In this document: one piece after another, positions 6,001 through 10,772 of the stretch
How the letters are laid out: the number at the start of each line of letters is the position of its first letter
Position numbering within the stretch: position 1 is the first letter of the stretch
NCBI GenBank assembly: GCA_035514995.1
Contig: DATJCC010000044.1
Span: 1-10,772 of the forward strand
Length of the DNA stretch: 10,772 nt
Origin: Leucobacter_A sp035514995
Lineage (GTDB): Bacteria; Actinomycetota; Actinomycetes; Actinomycetales; Microbacteriaceae
Reading direction: 5' to 3'
Made by a program: the position numbers and the translations under genes
The notes under the pieces: model-generated
Told to the model about the DNA's origin: nothing
The model's database searches: none
What the model saw: only the letters and a program-made list of their open reading frames with translations

Positions 6001-7342
6001 AATGGATTTCACCGTGTTTTTAAAACCAGAATTGGGGCAACCAAAATACGATCAAGATTGGAACAAAATACTAGATGAGCAAGGTCAAACAGTTCTTTGG
6101 AGTGAAGATGAGCTAGAAGCCGCAGCTAAGACTTGTGAAGTGCAACCCGTTGGAAAAACAGAGCGTATCGAAGTCGCAAAGATGGGTCAATACACATCTC
6201 CAGAAATTCTAGCTAAAAGCGTCGGAACTGTTTACTGGGTGGAAGAGCTGTTTGTGGTTGACTCTGAAACAGGGGATGAAGTTTCAATACACAGAGGGGA
6301 GTGCGGGCTTCCAAATGAAACAACGATCGTAGAGGCCCCAAAAGTAGTCACCCAAGCTCAAGGAACTGGCGCAGTGAAAGGAGATATTCAAGATATCGCA
6401 TACGTCACTGGAGAGCTTCCCGAAAACGGCGCTGAGATAAATTTCACTCTCTTCTTAAAGCCAGAAGTCGGAACCCCAAAATACGATACTGACTGGCAAA
6501 AAATAACAGATGAATACGGCAAAGATCTTCTTTGGGCCGAAGATGAGATCAATATACAAAAAGACGCATGTGAAGCTCAACCGGTTGCACAAACAAAACG
6601 CGTTAGCGTTAAGGGTGAAGGCGAGTATCTATCACCTGCCGTTAAAACAGAGTCAGAAGGAACGATCTATTGGGTTGAAGAGCTCATTACCAAAGACCCA
6701 ATATCAGGTGAAGAAATTTTGTTACACAGAGGCGAGTGCGGGTTGCCTAACGAAACAACTTTGCTTACTTATCCCACCGTCAAGACTAAAGCTAAAGAAA
6801 AAGTAAGAGCGGGAGGCAAATTGTATGATACAGCAATTGTTGCTGGTCCTCTTTCAGAGAGAGAAGAGATCAGCTATGAGGTTACCTTTGAAGCTTTTCA
6901 CTTCGATGCTAAAAAGCAAAGCAACAATCAGCTACCAAACAACGAAACTCCTGACTCATATGACAAATCGAAATATATGAATGCTTGTACCGAAAATACA
7001 AAGGTTTGGGAGTCTACACTCCCGACGGTAGTTGATCGACCAGGCGAATTCATGTCAGAAAAGTGGCGGAGCAATGAAGAAATGCTCGGAGAGATACTTT
7101 GGGTTGAGACTCTTTGGCTGGTTGAAGAAACAGATCAAGGCGTGCAGCGCTTCAAAATCCATACCGGAGAATGTGGAGAAGAAGACGAAATCACGAAGAT
7201 TAGTGAGCCAGTATCTCTTGCAGAGACCGGAAACGCGAGTCTAATTGGGATTATGGGATCAGGGATTTTACTGATTCTTATTGGGCTGGGCATCTTCGTT
7301 TCGAGACTACTGACGCGACAGACACGACAGATTAAACCGTGA
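3089..7342 (+). CDS. Thioester-domain, LAETG-anchored modular cell-wall surface protein (adhesin)
   Basis: This 1417-residue protein is predicted to be exported and covalently attached to peptidoglycan. A basic start and hydrophobic core (about 24-39) form a signal peptide, probably cut after VRAHA (52). Residues about 57-220 resemble the TQXA/thioester domain of Gram-positive adhesins. Cys84 in VYCLE and Gln159 in ALQIAVWEV are the expected partners of an internal Cys-Gln thioester, known in such domains to bond covalently to host or surface amines. After a spacer come two A modules (348-647, 648-938; both have SGYY/AGYY-x-WVW and CDDWGVP) and three B modules (939-1083, 1084-1228, 1229-1373; each has WVE and GECG). 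LAETG (1377-1381), a membrane helix (about 1385-1405) and a basic tail form a sorting signal. LAxTG is favoured by class E sortases. The TTG start has AAAGGG 8 bases upstream; ATG 3161 (residue 25) would leave no basic n-region. GC is near 33-47% in counted lines, below the neighbours, which hints at acquisition. The ligand is unknown. Confidence 0.88.
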   Translation: MFRADTDAFALHQRQKNRRKFPRIMALFLSALLLTGGFFGKETILDPVRAHAVADGPGVQITIPGYGPHTVGAYLTGSGVKVYCLEIPRIVDRSVANPRFTTPGTIPGFHQPYYFAGDWQITDASVPALEKGSTNYAKLAYLLGMHGDTNNGVKAAALQIAVWEVRDIGASPGHHQLLSNYRAALPQNVNAMADALLAEATAWVASGGTIGSFASPVSVPAEPVIESANAYEGTIKVSKNTTEINISNAIFVSTETSKIVWPNGAPEGTSVSWQGTPPAGWDRNYSVSISGKWENPDGGLSIGDIRYSPGLIAPDGSITQAVGYGSNENKPSKGVFSGSSKDLDTLWSPVLTTQTPSDFVEVGHQFGDSVTFGVAPGSAEWRRNGKNGAVKFAPITAKGVLYGPFVADPSLTPSVSPPADAPIAGTATLTTSTEQGPGTYTVTPSITAAEAGYYSWVWDIVFEEQHPDVKNPSKSGNPSIPANYFFTDGFGQASEGQRVPMSPIISTQLDREIIRQSDPVVVDSVKIDIINGEWMNYPNDGSAQNTNAPIPVNIRLSVYGTQLPVVQQKDAPAEAEKVAQGFVTAAGAREAFLSDPITIPTSVFLEHEAITVQACIFKEDQPIDLRPFFNETCDDWGVPSESAELEWIPELTTHVNTEFIDVGDSFNDTVTFYVKGLSQEESKVRGWRKIAGTNDYQPVTARGKLYGPFDTNPTEFAAQEVPAYAANRVVATSTIVTSPELGPDTYDVLVPKALESGYYTWVWGIESDAQTDYVKKTIPNEYNFSDFFGAENESNIVSTTLKLKTQLTKSEIEISDLTIKDEVLAKLVDGQWLMVDGKRVPATVRLTVYGTEGEPMRQASAPESAVEIASTKVSINRQDKTVTSSEIKIPLQTGFMPFSGLTVQACILKEDQPENLRGYLKEVCDDWGVPEESAIFMKPEVTTLAQENAGLFTSIHDVAHVSGTNLPDGSTMDFTVFLKPELGQPKYDQDWNKILDEQGQTVLWSEDELEAAAKTCEVQPVGKTERIEVAKMGQYTSPEILAKSVGTVYWVEELFVVDSETGDEVSIHRGECGLPNETTIVEAPKVVTQAQGTGAVKGDIQDIAYVTGELPENGAEINFTLFLKPEVGTPKYDTDWQKITDEYGKDLLWAEDEINIQKDACEAQPVAQTKRVSVKGEGEYLSPAVKTESEGTIYWVEELITKDPISGEEILLHRGECGLPNETTLLTYPTVKTKAKEKVRAGGKLYDTAIVAGPLSEREEISYEVTFEAFHFDAKKQSNNQLPNNETPDSYDKSKYMNACTENTKVWESTLPTVVDRPGEFMSEKWRSNEEMLGEILWVETLWLVEETDQGVQRFKIHTGECGEEDEITKISEPVSLAETGNASLIGIMGSGILLILIGLGIFVSRLLTRQTRQIKP
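4130..5902 (+). repeat. Two diverged A modules (about 300 and 291 residues) in the surface protein
   Basis: Residues 348-647 and 648-938 of the surface protein align along their length. Shared landmarks, in order, are LTT...F(V/I)(E/D)VG..F.D.VTF, a (K/R)G.LYGPF block, GYY(S/T)WVW, the strand (V/I)RL(S/T)VYGT, and TVQACI.KEDQP followed by CDDWGVP. Each holds two cysteines 18 residues apart (615/633 and 906/924), likely disulfides. They are probably stacked beta-sandwich stalk units. The copies have diverged at DNA level, so the duplication is old. Confidence 0.8.
5903..7207 (+). repeat. Three B modules of about 145 residues in the surface protein
   Basis: Residues 939-1083, 1084-1228 and 1229-1373 share a threonine-rich first strand (VTTLA, VVTQA, VKTKA), a (H/Q/Y)D(V/I/T)A motif, a central strand (FTVFLKPE, FTLFLKPE, YEVTFEAF), a (V/I)(Y/L)WVE(E/T)L strand and a closing H(R/T)GECG. 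Units 1 and 2 also share KYD.DW and LPNETT; unit 3 has diverged most. Each has one cysteine pair 56-62 residues apart (1016/1072, 1161/1217, 1300/1362). Similar GECG-ending repeats occur in actinobacterial wall-anchored proteins. Internal ester or isopeptide bonds, common in such stalks, are possible but not shown. Confidence 0.8.
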
Positions 7343-7354
7343 CCCAAGCTTAAC

Positions 7355-7397
7355 TGTTTAGGGCGTAGCGCCAAGTATGGAAGCTACGCTCTAAACA
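7355..7397. terminator. Long stem-loop after the surface-protein gene, possibly bidirectional terminator
   Basis: TGTTTAGGGCGTAGC (7355-7369) pairs with GCTACGCTCTAAACA (7383-7397) over 15 bp with one G-T pair and a 13-base loop. It lies 12 bases after the surface-protein stop and between converging genes, where a terminator is expected. No clear T-run follows on either strand, so it may act in a factor-dependent way or by protecting the mRNA end. Confidence 0.5.
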
Positions 7398-7425
7398 CTT
7401 AGGAATTAAGCGCTCAATTCCTAAG
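7398..7425. terminator. Second adjacent inverted repeat
   Basis: CTTAGGAATT (7398-7407) and AATTCCTAAG (7416-7425) are a perfect 10-bp inverted repeat with an 8-base loop. It directly abuts the previous stem-loop. It is AT-rich, symmetric and without a T-run. It lies between convergent genes and may help bidirectional termination. Confidence 0.4.
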
Positions 7426-7449
7426 CACTTAATACCTAAGCACTTAATT
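7420..7449. repeat. 15-bp tandem repeat between convergent genes
   Basis: CCTAAGCACTTAAT plus A or T occurs at 7420-7434 and 7435-7449, and a degraded start of a third unit (CTTAA) follows. The first unit overlaps the right arm of the inverted repeat, so the array may have grown from that arm by slippage. Confidence 0.6.
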
Positions 7450-7478
7450 CTTAAATGTATAAATAGCGTCTTTTGTGA

Positions 7479-8330
7479 TTAACGCACACGCTTTACATCG
7501 AACTGCATTTGCGGGTTAGCGTATGCTTCTTGAGACTCAATCAGCTGCAGTTCACGCTGACCCGCATCAAGAGTGTTTTGTAAAAGATCGAAAACGCTTG
7601 ATGCGGTGCGTGCCAGAGCCAGGTCGGGGCTACCGGTTTCAACAAAATGGGCCGTAAATAGCGCAGCAGTGACATCGCCAGAACCATTAGCTTTTAAAGG
7701 CAGATAGGGGGTTTGCACAAGCCAAGCACCGTCATCTGTGACAGCTAACATCTCGATAGTGTCGTTGGGGCGATCAGGGCGTTCAACGCTCGTCACTAAA
7801 ACTACCTTCGGGCCAAGAGCTCGGGCTTTATCAACAGATTCGAGTGTTTCATCTAAAGTATGAGGGTCGGTACCGGTGATAAATCCAAGTTCAAACTGGT
7901 TGGGTGTAATTAGGTCGGCGTGAGGAACGACACGATCGCGGATCAAATTTTGTACTTCAGGCGCGACAAAACATCCGGTCTCCGCGCTACCCAAGACTGG
8001 ATCACAAGCGTAAATCGCATTAGGACTGTGCTTTTTAACTCGAGCAACTGAATCAAGCACAGCCTCTCCGATATCGTCACCGCCCTGATACCCTGAAAGC
8101 ACAAAATCGACGGCAGAAAGTCCCCCGCGTTCCTCAATTCCTGTGACGATCTCTCTAACGTCATCGCCAGACATCATTGGCCCACGCCAAGCTCCATAGC
8201 CGGTGTGATTAGAAAAACAGACCGTATAAACCGGCATAACCTCAACACCTATCCGCTGTAACGGAAAAACGGCTGCTGAGTTACCAACGTGACCATAAGA
8301 GACTGAAGATTGAATTGAAAGAGCTTTCAC
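7479..8330 (-). CDS. pdxY: Pyridoxal kinase PdxY
   Basis: This ribokinase-superfamily enzyme phosphorylates pyridoxal (and related B6 vitamers) with ATP in the salvage route to pyridoxal 5'-phosphate. The protein aligns along its length with my recollection of E. coli PdxY. Numbered from the upstream TTG at 8348, the landmarks are SIQSSVSYGHVGNSAA (11-26), FSNHTGYGAWRG (45-56), LSGYQG (84-89), CDPVLGSAETGCFVAP (115-130, with the conserved Cys126), TPNQFEL (148-154) and the anion-hole/catalytic motif NGSGD with Asp225. I prefer the GTG at 8330 (283 residues): it begins MKALSIQ like the family, and GGA lies 11 bases upstream. The alternative TTG at 8348 adds six residues and lacks a ribosome site. 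The gene converges on the surface-protein gene and diverges from the transporter. EctB is PLP-dependent, but no functional link is implied. Confidence 0.93.
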   Translation of the reverse strand: MKALSIQSSVSYGHVGNSAAVFPLQRIGVEVMPVYTVCFSNHTGYGAWRGPMMSGDDVREIVTGIEERGGLSAVDFVLSGYQGGDDIGEAVLDSVARVKKHSPNAIYACDPVLGSAETGCFVAPEVQNLIRDRVVPHADLITPNQFELGFITGTDPHTLDETLESVDKARALGPKVVLVTSVERPDRPNDTIEMLAVTDDGAWLVQTPYLPLKANGSGDVTAALFTAHFVETGSPDLALARTASSVFDLLQNTLDAGQRELQLIESQEAYANPQMQFDVKRVR

Positions 8331-8348
8331 ACTTCGATCATTCCACAA

Positions 8349-8510
8349 ACTCGCATGTGATTGTGAGACTGAAACGCTTTTTTATTCACACGTCATAAAA
8401 ATATCTTTAATTATTTAGGGTTAGGAGCTGAGCACATTAAACCTTGGCTACAGTGTTAAATGCCCATCTTTTGTTTTCAGAGCAATCTAAAATGCAATAA
8501 TTGATTTTTA
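8349..8510. promoter_or_regulatory. Divergent promoter region between pdxY and the BenE-like gene
   Basis: The two genes point away from each other, so promoters for both should lie in this AT-rich stretch. TAAAAT (8488-8493) could be a -10 box for the transporter, giving a very short leader. I see no convincing -35 box, no large palindrome and no known operator. Confidence 0.35.
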
Positions 8511-9704
8511 ATGAAGGTATCAGTCTCGCAACCTATTAGCGTCGGAATTGTAGCGGCGCTTGTAGGTTTTACGAGCTCGTTTGCTGTTGTGCTCGCAGGT
8601 TTAGACAATGTTGGGGCGTCTGCGGCTCAAGCGACGCTTGGGCTCATGGCTTTAAACTTCATACAGGGTGCGATGAATGTGTGGCTAAGTCTGCGCCATC
8701 GCAAGCCTTTTATGACCGCGTGGTCAACCCCGGGAGCTGCGGTGTTAATTTCGGTAGCTGGCGTGCAAGGCGGATGGCCAGCGGCTGTTGGCGCTTTTAT
8801 AGTTACCGGTTTATTGATTTTTCTGACCGGCTTATGGCCGTTGTTAGGCAGACTGATCGCTATGATTCCAGCGCCAGTAGCGCAAGCCATGCTCGCAGGT
8901 GTTTTGCTGATGATTTGTATAGCGCCTGTTGTAGCTCTTGCCGCAAACCCGGTGCTTGTTGCTCCAATAATTCTAGTTTGGTTATTGTTGATGAGGTTTG
9001 CGCAGCGTTGGGCCACTCCCGCGGCGTTTTTGCTTGCACTGGTAATGATCGGGTGGTCCGTGATGGCTAATAGTTCACATTCTTTCTCAATACCCGCTGT
9101 TAATCTTGCGCCAACAATGCCGACTTTGACGGTGTCTGCTGTGGTTGGAATCGCTATTCCTCTTTACATTGTCACGATGGCTTCACAAAACGTTCCTGGC
9201 GCAGCTGTCATGAAAGCTTACGGTTATGAAGTGCCATGGCGTGAATCTTTGCTCCTAACAGGTACCGGCACTGTGGTTGGGGCAACATTTGGCACGCACG
9301 CTTTAAACCTCGCTGCTATAACAGCTGCACTTACCGCTTCTTCTGAAGCCCACCCCAACCCAAATAAGAGGTGGATAGCCTCGACAAGCGCAGGTTGCAC
9401 ATATATTGTTCTCGGGTTTCTGACCCCTCTTCTTACCGCAATGGTTGCTGCATCGCCAGACGGACTCATCGAAACAGTGGCAGGTTTGGCTCTGATCAGC
9501 ACACTGGTAGTCTCGTTGGCTGAAGCTTTCAGAAACTCTGCGCAGCGCATTGCCACAGGCCTCACTTTCATCGTCGCCGCCAGCCCGATAACTCTGTTTG
9601 GTGTAGGTGCAGCTTTTTGGGGACTGGTGGTTGGTCTAATCGCTTGGGCTGTATTTCGCAAATCTGGTGCTGTAGCATTGGCAACGACAACAAAAGTTAA
9701 ATAA
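8511..9704 (+). CDS. benE: BenE-family benzoate/proton symporter-like transporter
   Basis: This is a 397-residue polytopic inner-membrane protein with about 11-12 hydrophobic segments. It belongs to the BenE family, whose characterised member takes up benzoate with protons. Typical motifs are MTAWSTPGAAVL (68-79) and TMASQNVPGAAVMKAYGY (222-239), with GTHALNLAAITAAL (261-274) in a further conserved helix. Length and motifs match the family. No benzoate-degrading genes are nearby, so the actual substrate is uncertain, and many family members (such as E. coli YdcO) are uncharacterised. ATG 8511 is the first in-frame start after a stop at 8502-8504. The upstream bases are T-rich with no Shine-Dalgarno site, which suggests a leaderless or near-leaderless message. 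The downstream gene starts 12 bases after its stop. Confidence 0.87.
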   Translation: MKVSVSQPISVGIVAALVGFTSSFAVVLAGLDNVGASAAQATLGLMALNFIQGAMNVWLSLRHRKPFMTAWSTPGAAVLISVAGVQGGWPAAVGAFIVTGLLIFLTGLWPLLGRLIAMIPAPVAQAMLAGVLLMICIAPVVALAANPVLVAPIILVWLLLMRFAQRWATPAAFLLALVMIGWSVMANSSHSFSIPAVNLAPTMPTLTVSAVVGIAIPLYIVTMASQNVPGAAVMKAYGYEVPWRESLLLTGTGTVVGATFGTHALNLAAITAALTASSEAHPNPNKRWIASTSAGCTYIVLGFLTPLLTAMVAASPDGLIETVAGLALISTLVVSLAEAFRNSAQRIATGLTFIVAASPITLFGVGAAFWGLVVGLIAWAVFRKSGAVALATTTKVK

Positions 9705-9708
9705 GGAG
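9703..9708 (+). promoter_or_regulatory. Shine-Dalgarno site overlapping the benE stop
   Basis: AAGGAG overlaps the last bases of the benE TAA and lies 8 bases before ATG 9717. It fixes the start of the small membrane protein and suggests translation coupled with the transporter. Confidence 0.7.
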
Positions 9709-9716
9709 AACCAGCA

Positions 9717-10268
9717 ATGGACCCGAACCAAGGCAATGTGGATCCACAGCCACAACACCCACAACCTGGCTATCAGCAACAACCAATACAGCCGCAACAA
9801 CCACAGATGCCTGCCGCTCCACAAAAAACTAACACTCTAGCAATATTTGCGCTCATTAGTGCTTTTTTGATTAGCATCCTTGGCATTGTGCTCGGCCATA
9901 TTTCATTAAGTCAGATCAAAAAGACCGGTGAGGGAGGCCGCGGCTTAGCTCTAGCTGGCACAATTTTGGGTTACGTATTTACCTTCATCTGGGCGGTAGT
10001 GTTAACCATCGTGTTGTTTGTGGGAGCCACATTCACCGCCTTTGTTGGTGCTGTTGATGCAGCAGATAGCGCAGACAGCTCTGCGGGCGCGACAGACTCC
10101 GACACTTTAGATGGTTTTGATGACGAGTGGGATGATGACAGCTTCACGGGGGATGATTGGGACGATGATGACTTCAGCTTTGACTGGGATGACGTTGACA
10201 CTCCTACTCACTGCAGCATTCCTACTCAGCGCTTGCGACGCCGTCGAGCAGCCGCCATCGGCCGGTGA
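9717..10268 (+). CDS. DUF4190-type small membrane protein, 3' end replaced by foreign sequence
   Basis: The function is unknown. Residues 1-38 are a Pro/Gln-rich cytoplasmic tail. Helix 1 (about 41-61) leads into GHISLSQIKKTGEGGRGLALAG (60-81), typical of DUF4190-like proteins common in actinobacteria, and helix 2 (about 82-110) follows. The remainder is very acidic: from about 113 to 161 it is built of Asp, Ser, Trp and Phe, with EWDDD, DWDDDD and DWDD motifs. After Asp161 (about base 10199) the character flips to TPTHCS and then to Arg/Ala-rich residues, while base composition rises sharply. These last 22 residues are almost certainly not native, because the same DNA encodes a lipoprotein signal in another frame. 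The true stop is therefore missing. The gene is probably cotranscribed with the transporter. Family assignment is good; the end coordinate only marks the formal stop. Confidence 0.72.
   Translation: MDPNQGNVDPQPQHPQPGYQQQPIQPQQPQMPAAPQKTNTLAIFALISAFLISILGIVLGHISLSQIKKTGEGGRGLALAGTILGYVFTFIWAVVLTIVLFVGATFTAFVGAVDAADSADSSAGATDSDTLDGFDDEWDDDSFTGDDWDDDDFSFDWDDVDTPTHCSIPTQRLRRRRAAAIGR
10186..10240. other. Abrupt composition and frame junction (likely chimeric join)
   Basis: Upstream DNA is about 40-55% GC in counted lines; lines at 10261, 10321 and 10441 count 46, 37 and 39 G+C of 60. At the same place the acidic DUF4190 frame loses sense, and a lipoprotein signal with C-rich codons begins in another frame. 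Neither gene has a natural end or start here. A chimeric assembly or amplification product fits best; recent recombination is the alternative. The exact breakpoint cannot be set by eye. Confidence 0.6.
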
Positions 10269-10581
10269 GCCGCCGGCCGATGAGCTGGTCGTCGAAGCGC
10301 CCGCGGAGGTGGACGGCCGTAGAGATAGGGTTGTTCCCCGAGGCCCACGGCCGAGCTGGGATGAGCCGAAAACCACGGAAACACACCCAGCCGAAGGGAG
10401 CCTAACAGCACCGAATGTGGCCACGCCCCCTGCCGTAGGAACACCGGCCGAAAATCCGCCGGGAACAACAACGTTGCCGGCGCCGCCAAAAACCTCGGAC
10501 GCCACCACACCGCTCCCGCCCGTCGAAGGGCAACCATCTACGGCGCGGAACGGACAGCTGCCCAGCATGGGGCCGCAGTAG
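10189..10581 (+). CDS. Lipoprotein signal and Pro/Thr-rich linker of a broken or truncated protease gene
   Basis: From the ATG at 10189 the frame gives a hydrophobic segment ending in a lipobox, LTAAFLLSAC, with the acylated Cys encoded at 10234-10236. A linker of about 115 residues rich in Pro, Thr, Ala and Glu follows, as expected for an exported lipoprotein. The n-region has no basic residue and the ATG has no ribosome site, so the real start is probably missing at the composition junction. The frame ends at TAG 10579-10581. The same frame then continues directly into an HtrA-type protease, so this is very likely the front half of one gene rather than a separate short lipoprotein. High GC marks it as different from all genes to the left. 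Confidence 0.5.
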   Translation: MTLTLLLTAAFLLSACDAVEQPPSAGEPPADELVVEAPAEVDGRRDRVVPRGPRPSWDEPKTTETHPAEGSLTAPNVATPPAVGTPAENPPGTTTLPAPPKTSDATTPLPPVEGQPSTARNGQLPSMGPQ

Positions 10582-10772
10582 CTCCCCCCCACGTTGCCGA
10601 AACCGCACGTCTCCGCGCCGGCCTCCTTCGCCGACCTTGTGGAGCGTGTGCAGCCCGCCGTTGTAAATATCTACACAGAGCAGGTCGTCGCGCGACAACA
10701 GGTGCGTATCGACCCTATTTACGGCCCCTACGCTGTGACTCGTCCGCATCGCGCGACCTCACTCGGGTCTGG
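10582..10772 (+). CDS. N-terminal part of an HtrA/DegP-family serine protease (partial, runs off the window)
   Basis: HtrA proteases are envelope quality-control enzymes with a trypsin-like domain followed by PDZ domains. From base 10621 the frame reads ASFADLVERVQPAVVNIYTE, the characteristic start of the HtrA catalytic domain, and the window ends in TSLGSG, which normally precedes the first strand pair. The His, Asp and Ser of the triad lie beyond the window. The frame is the same as that of the lipoprotein and linker upstream, separated only by TAG 10579-10581. There is no ATG or ribosome site after that TAG, so this part has no start of its own. It is a nonsense-mutated gene or a sequence error. 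The TAG sits between GGGG (10569-10572) and seven C (10584-10590), where paired length errors could create it. Confidence 0.65.

Noticed and set aside
5903..7207. The three B modules as a recent DNA-level tandem duplication
   Set aside because: Similarity is clear in protein but the nucleotide copies are well diverged, so this is an old module family rather than a fresh expansion.
3089..7342. A defence or toxin-delivery role for the giant protein
   Set aside because: No nuclease, toxin, RHS/YD repeat, immunity gene or secretion partner is visible. All parts fit a sortase-anchored adhesin.
7355..7449. CRISPR-like array or insertion-sequence end from the inverted and direct repeats
   Set aside because: Repeats are only 15 bp in about two copies with no spacers. 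There is no transposase, no target duplication and no matching end on the other side of the adhesin gene.
8627..9016. Minus-strand open frame of 129 codons inside the BenE-like gene, with similar frames at 8681-9070 (+) and 9224-9736 (-)
   Set aside because: The translations lack family motifs and lie wholly or mostly within the well-supported transporter frame. They mirror its codon composition.
10111..10188. Upstream extension of the lipoprotein frame beginning MVLMTSGMMTASRG
   Set aside because: This Met-rich stretch is the out-of-frame reading of the GATGA-rich acidic tail of the DUF4190 gene, not a real N-terminus.
10107..10592. Minus-strand frame of 161 codons over the high-GC end, and others at 10226-10537 and 10402-10749
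   Set aside because: Low-complexity Gly/Ser/Val or Arg translations, as expected antisense to a Pro/Thr-rich linker in GC-rich DNA. The plus strand carries a clear lipobox and HtrA motif.

Overview
The first ~10.2 kb looks like chromosome of a moderate-GC Gram-positive actinobacterium. The evidence is an LAETG-anchored thioester-domain surface protein of actinobacterial type, a Pro/Gln-rich DUF4190-type membrane protein, strong Shine-Dalgarno sites, frequent TTG/GTG starts, and about 50-55% GC in hand-counted lines of housekeeping genes. The hydroxyectoine operon points to a saline or osmotically fluctuating habitat. A low-GC marine or saltern Microbacteriaceae-like lineage is my inference; nothing here proves it.

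Region 1 (1-2822) is the 3' part of an ectABCD operon for compatible solutes: the tail of EctA (DABA acetyltransferase), EctB (DABA aminotransferase), EctC (ectoine synthase), EctD (ectoine hydroxylase) and a terminator. The EctA tail runs into EctB in one frame with no stop, through a polar linker, so this copy reads as an EctA-EctB fusion. The ectB Shine-Dalgarno site and ATG are still present inside the joined frame. ectB and ectC overlap by ATGA, and ectD follows after 21 bases.

Region 2 (2823-3088) is a repeat-rich intergenic stretch with two different short tandem repeats, one perfect DnaA-box 9-mer and a hairpin just upstream of the next gene.

Region 3 (3089-7342) encodes a 1417-residue cell-wall adhesin. 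It has a signal peptide, a thioester domain (Cys84/Gln159), two long A modules, three B modules, an LAETG sorting signal, a membrane helix and a basic tail. Ten of its eleven cysteines fall in regular within-module pairs; the remaining one is the predicted thioester cysteine. Its base composition is clearly lower in GC than its neighbours. Hairpins and a 15-bp tandem repeat follow it.

Region 4 (7479-10200) holds pdxY (pyridoxal kinase, minus strand), a divergent promoter region, a BenE-family transporter, and a closely coupled small DUF4190-type membrane protein with a Trp/Asp-rich tail.

Region 5 (about 10200-10772) changes abruptly to about 65-70% GC and to another reading frame. It encodes a lipoprotein signal, a Pro/Thr-rich linker and the start of an HtrA/DegP-type serine protease, with one in-frame amber codon between linker and protease. 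The change falls inside the DUF4190 gene, and neither gene has a normal end there. A chimeric join between two genomes is the most economical reading, so gene context should not be carried across it.

I found no CRISPR array, tRNA, rRNA, transposase or recognisable defence system. The most notable features are the EctA-EctB continuity and the large modular thioester adhesin.
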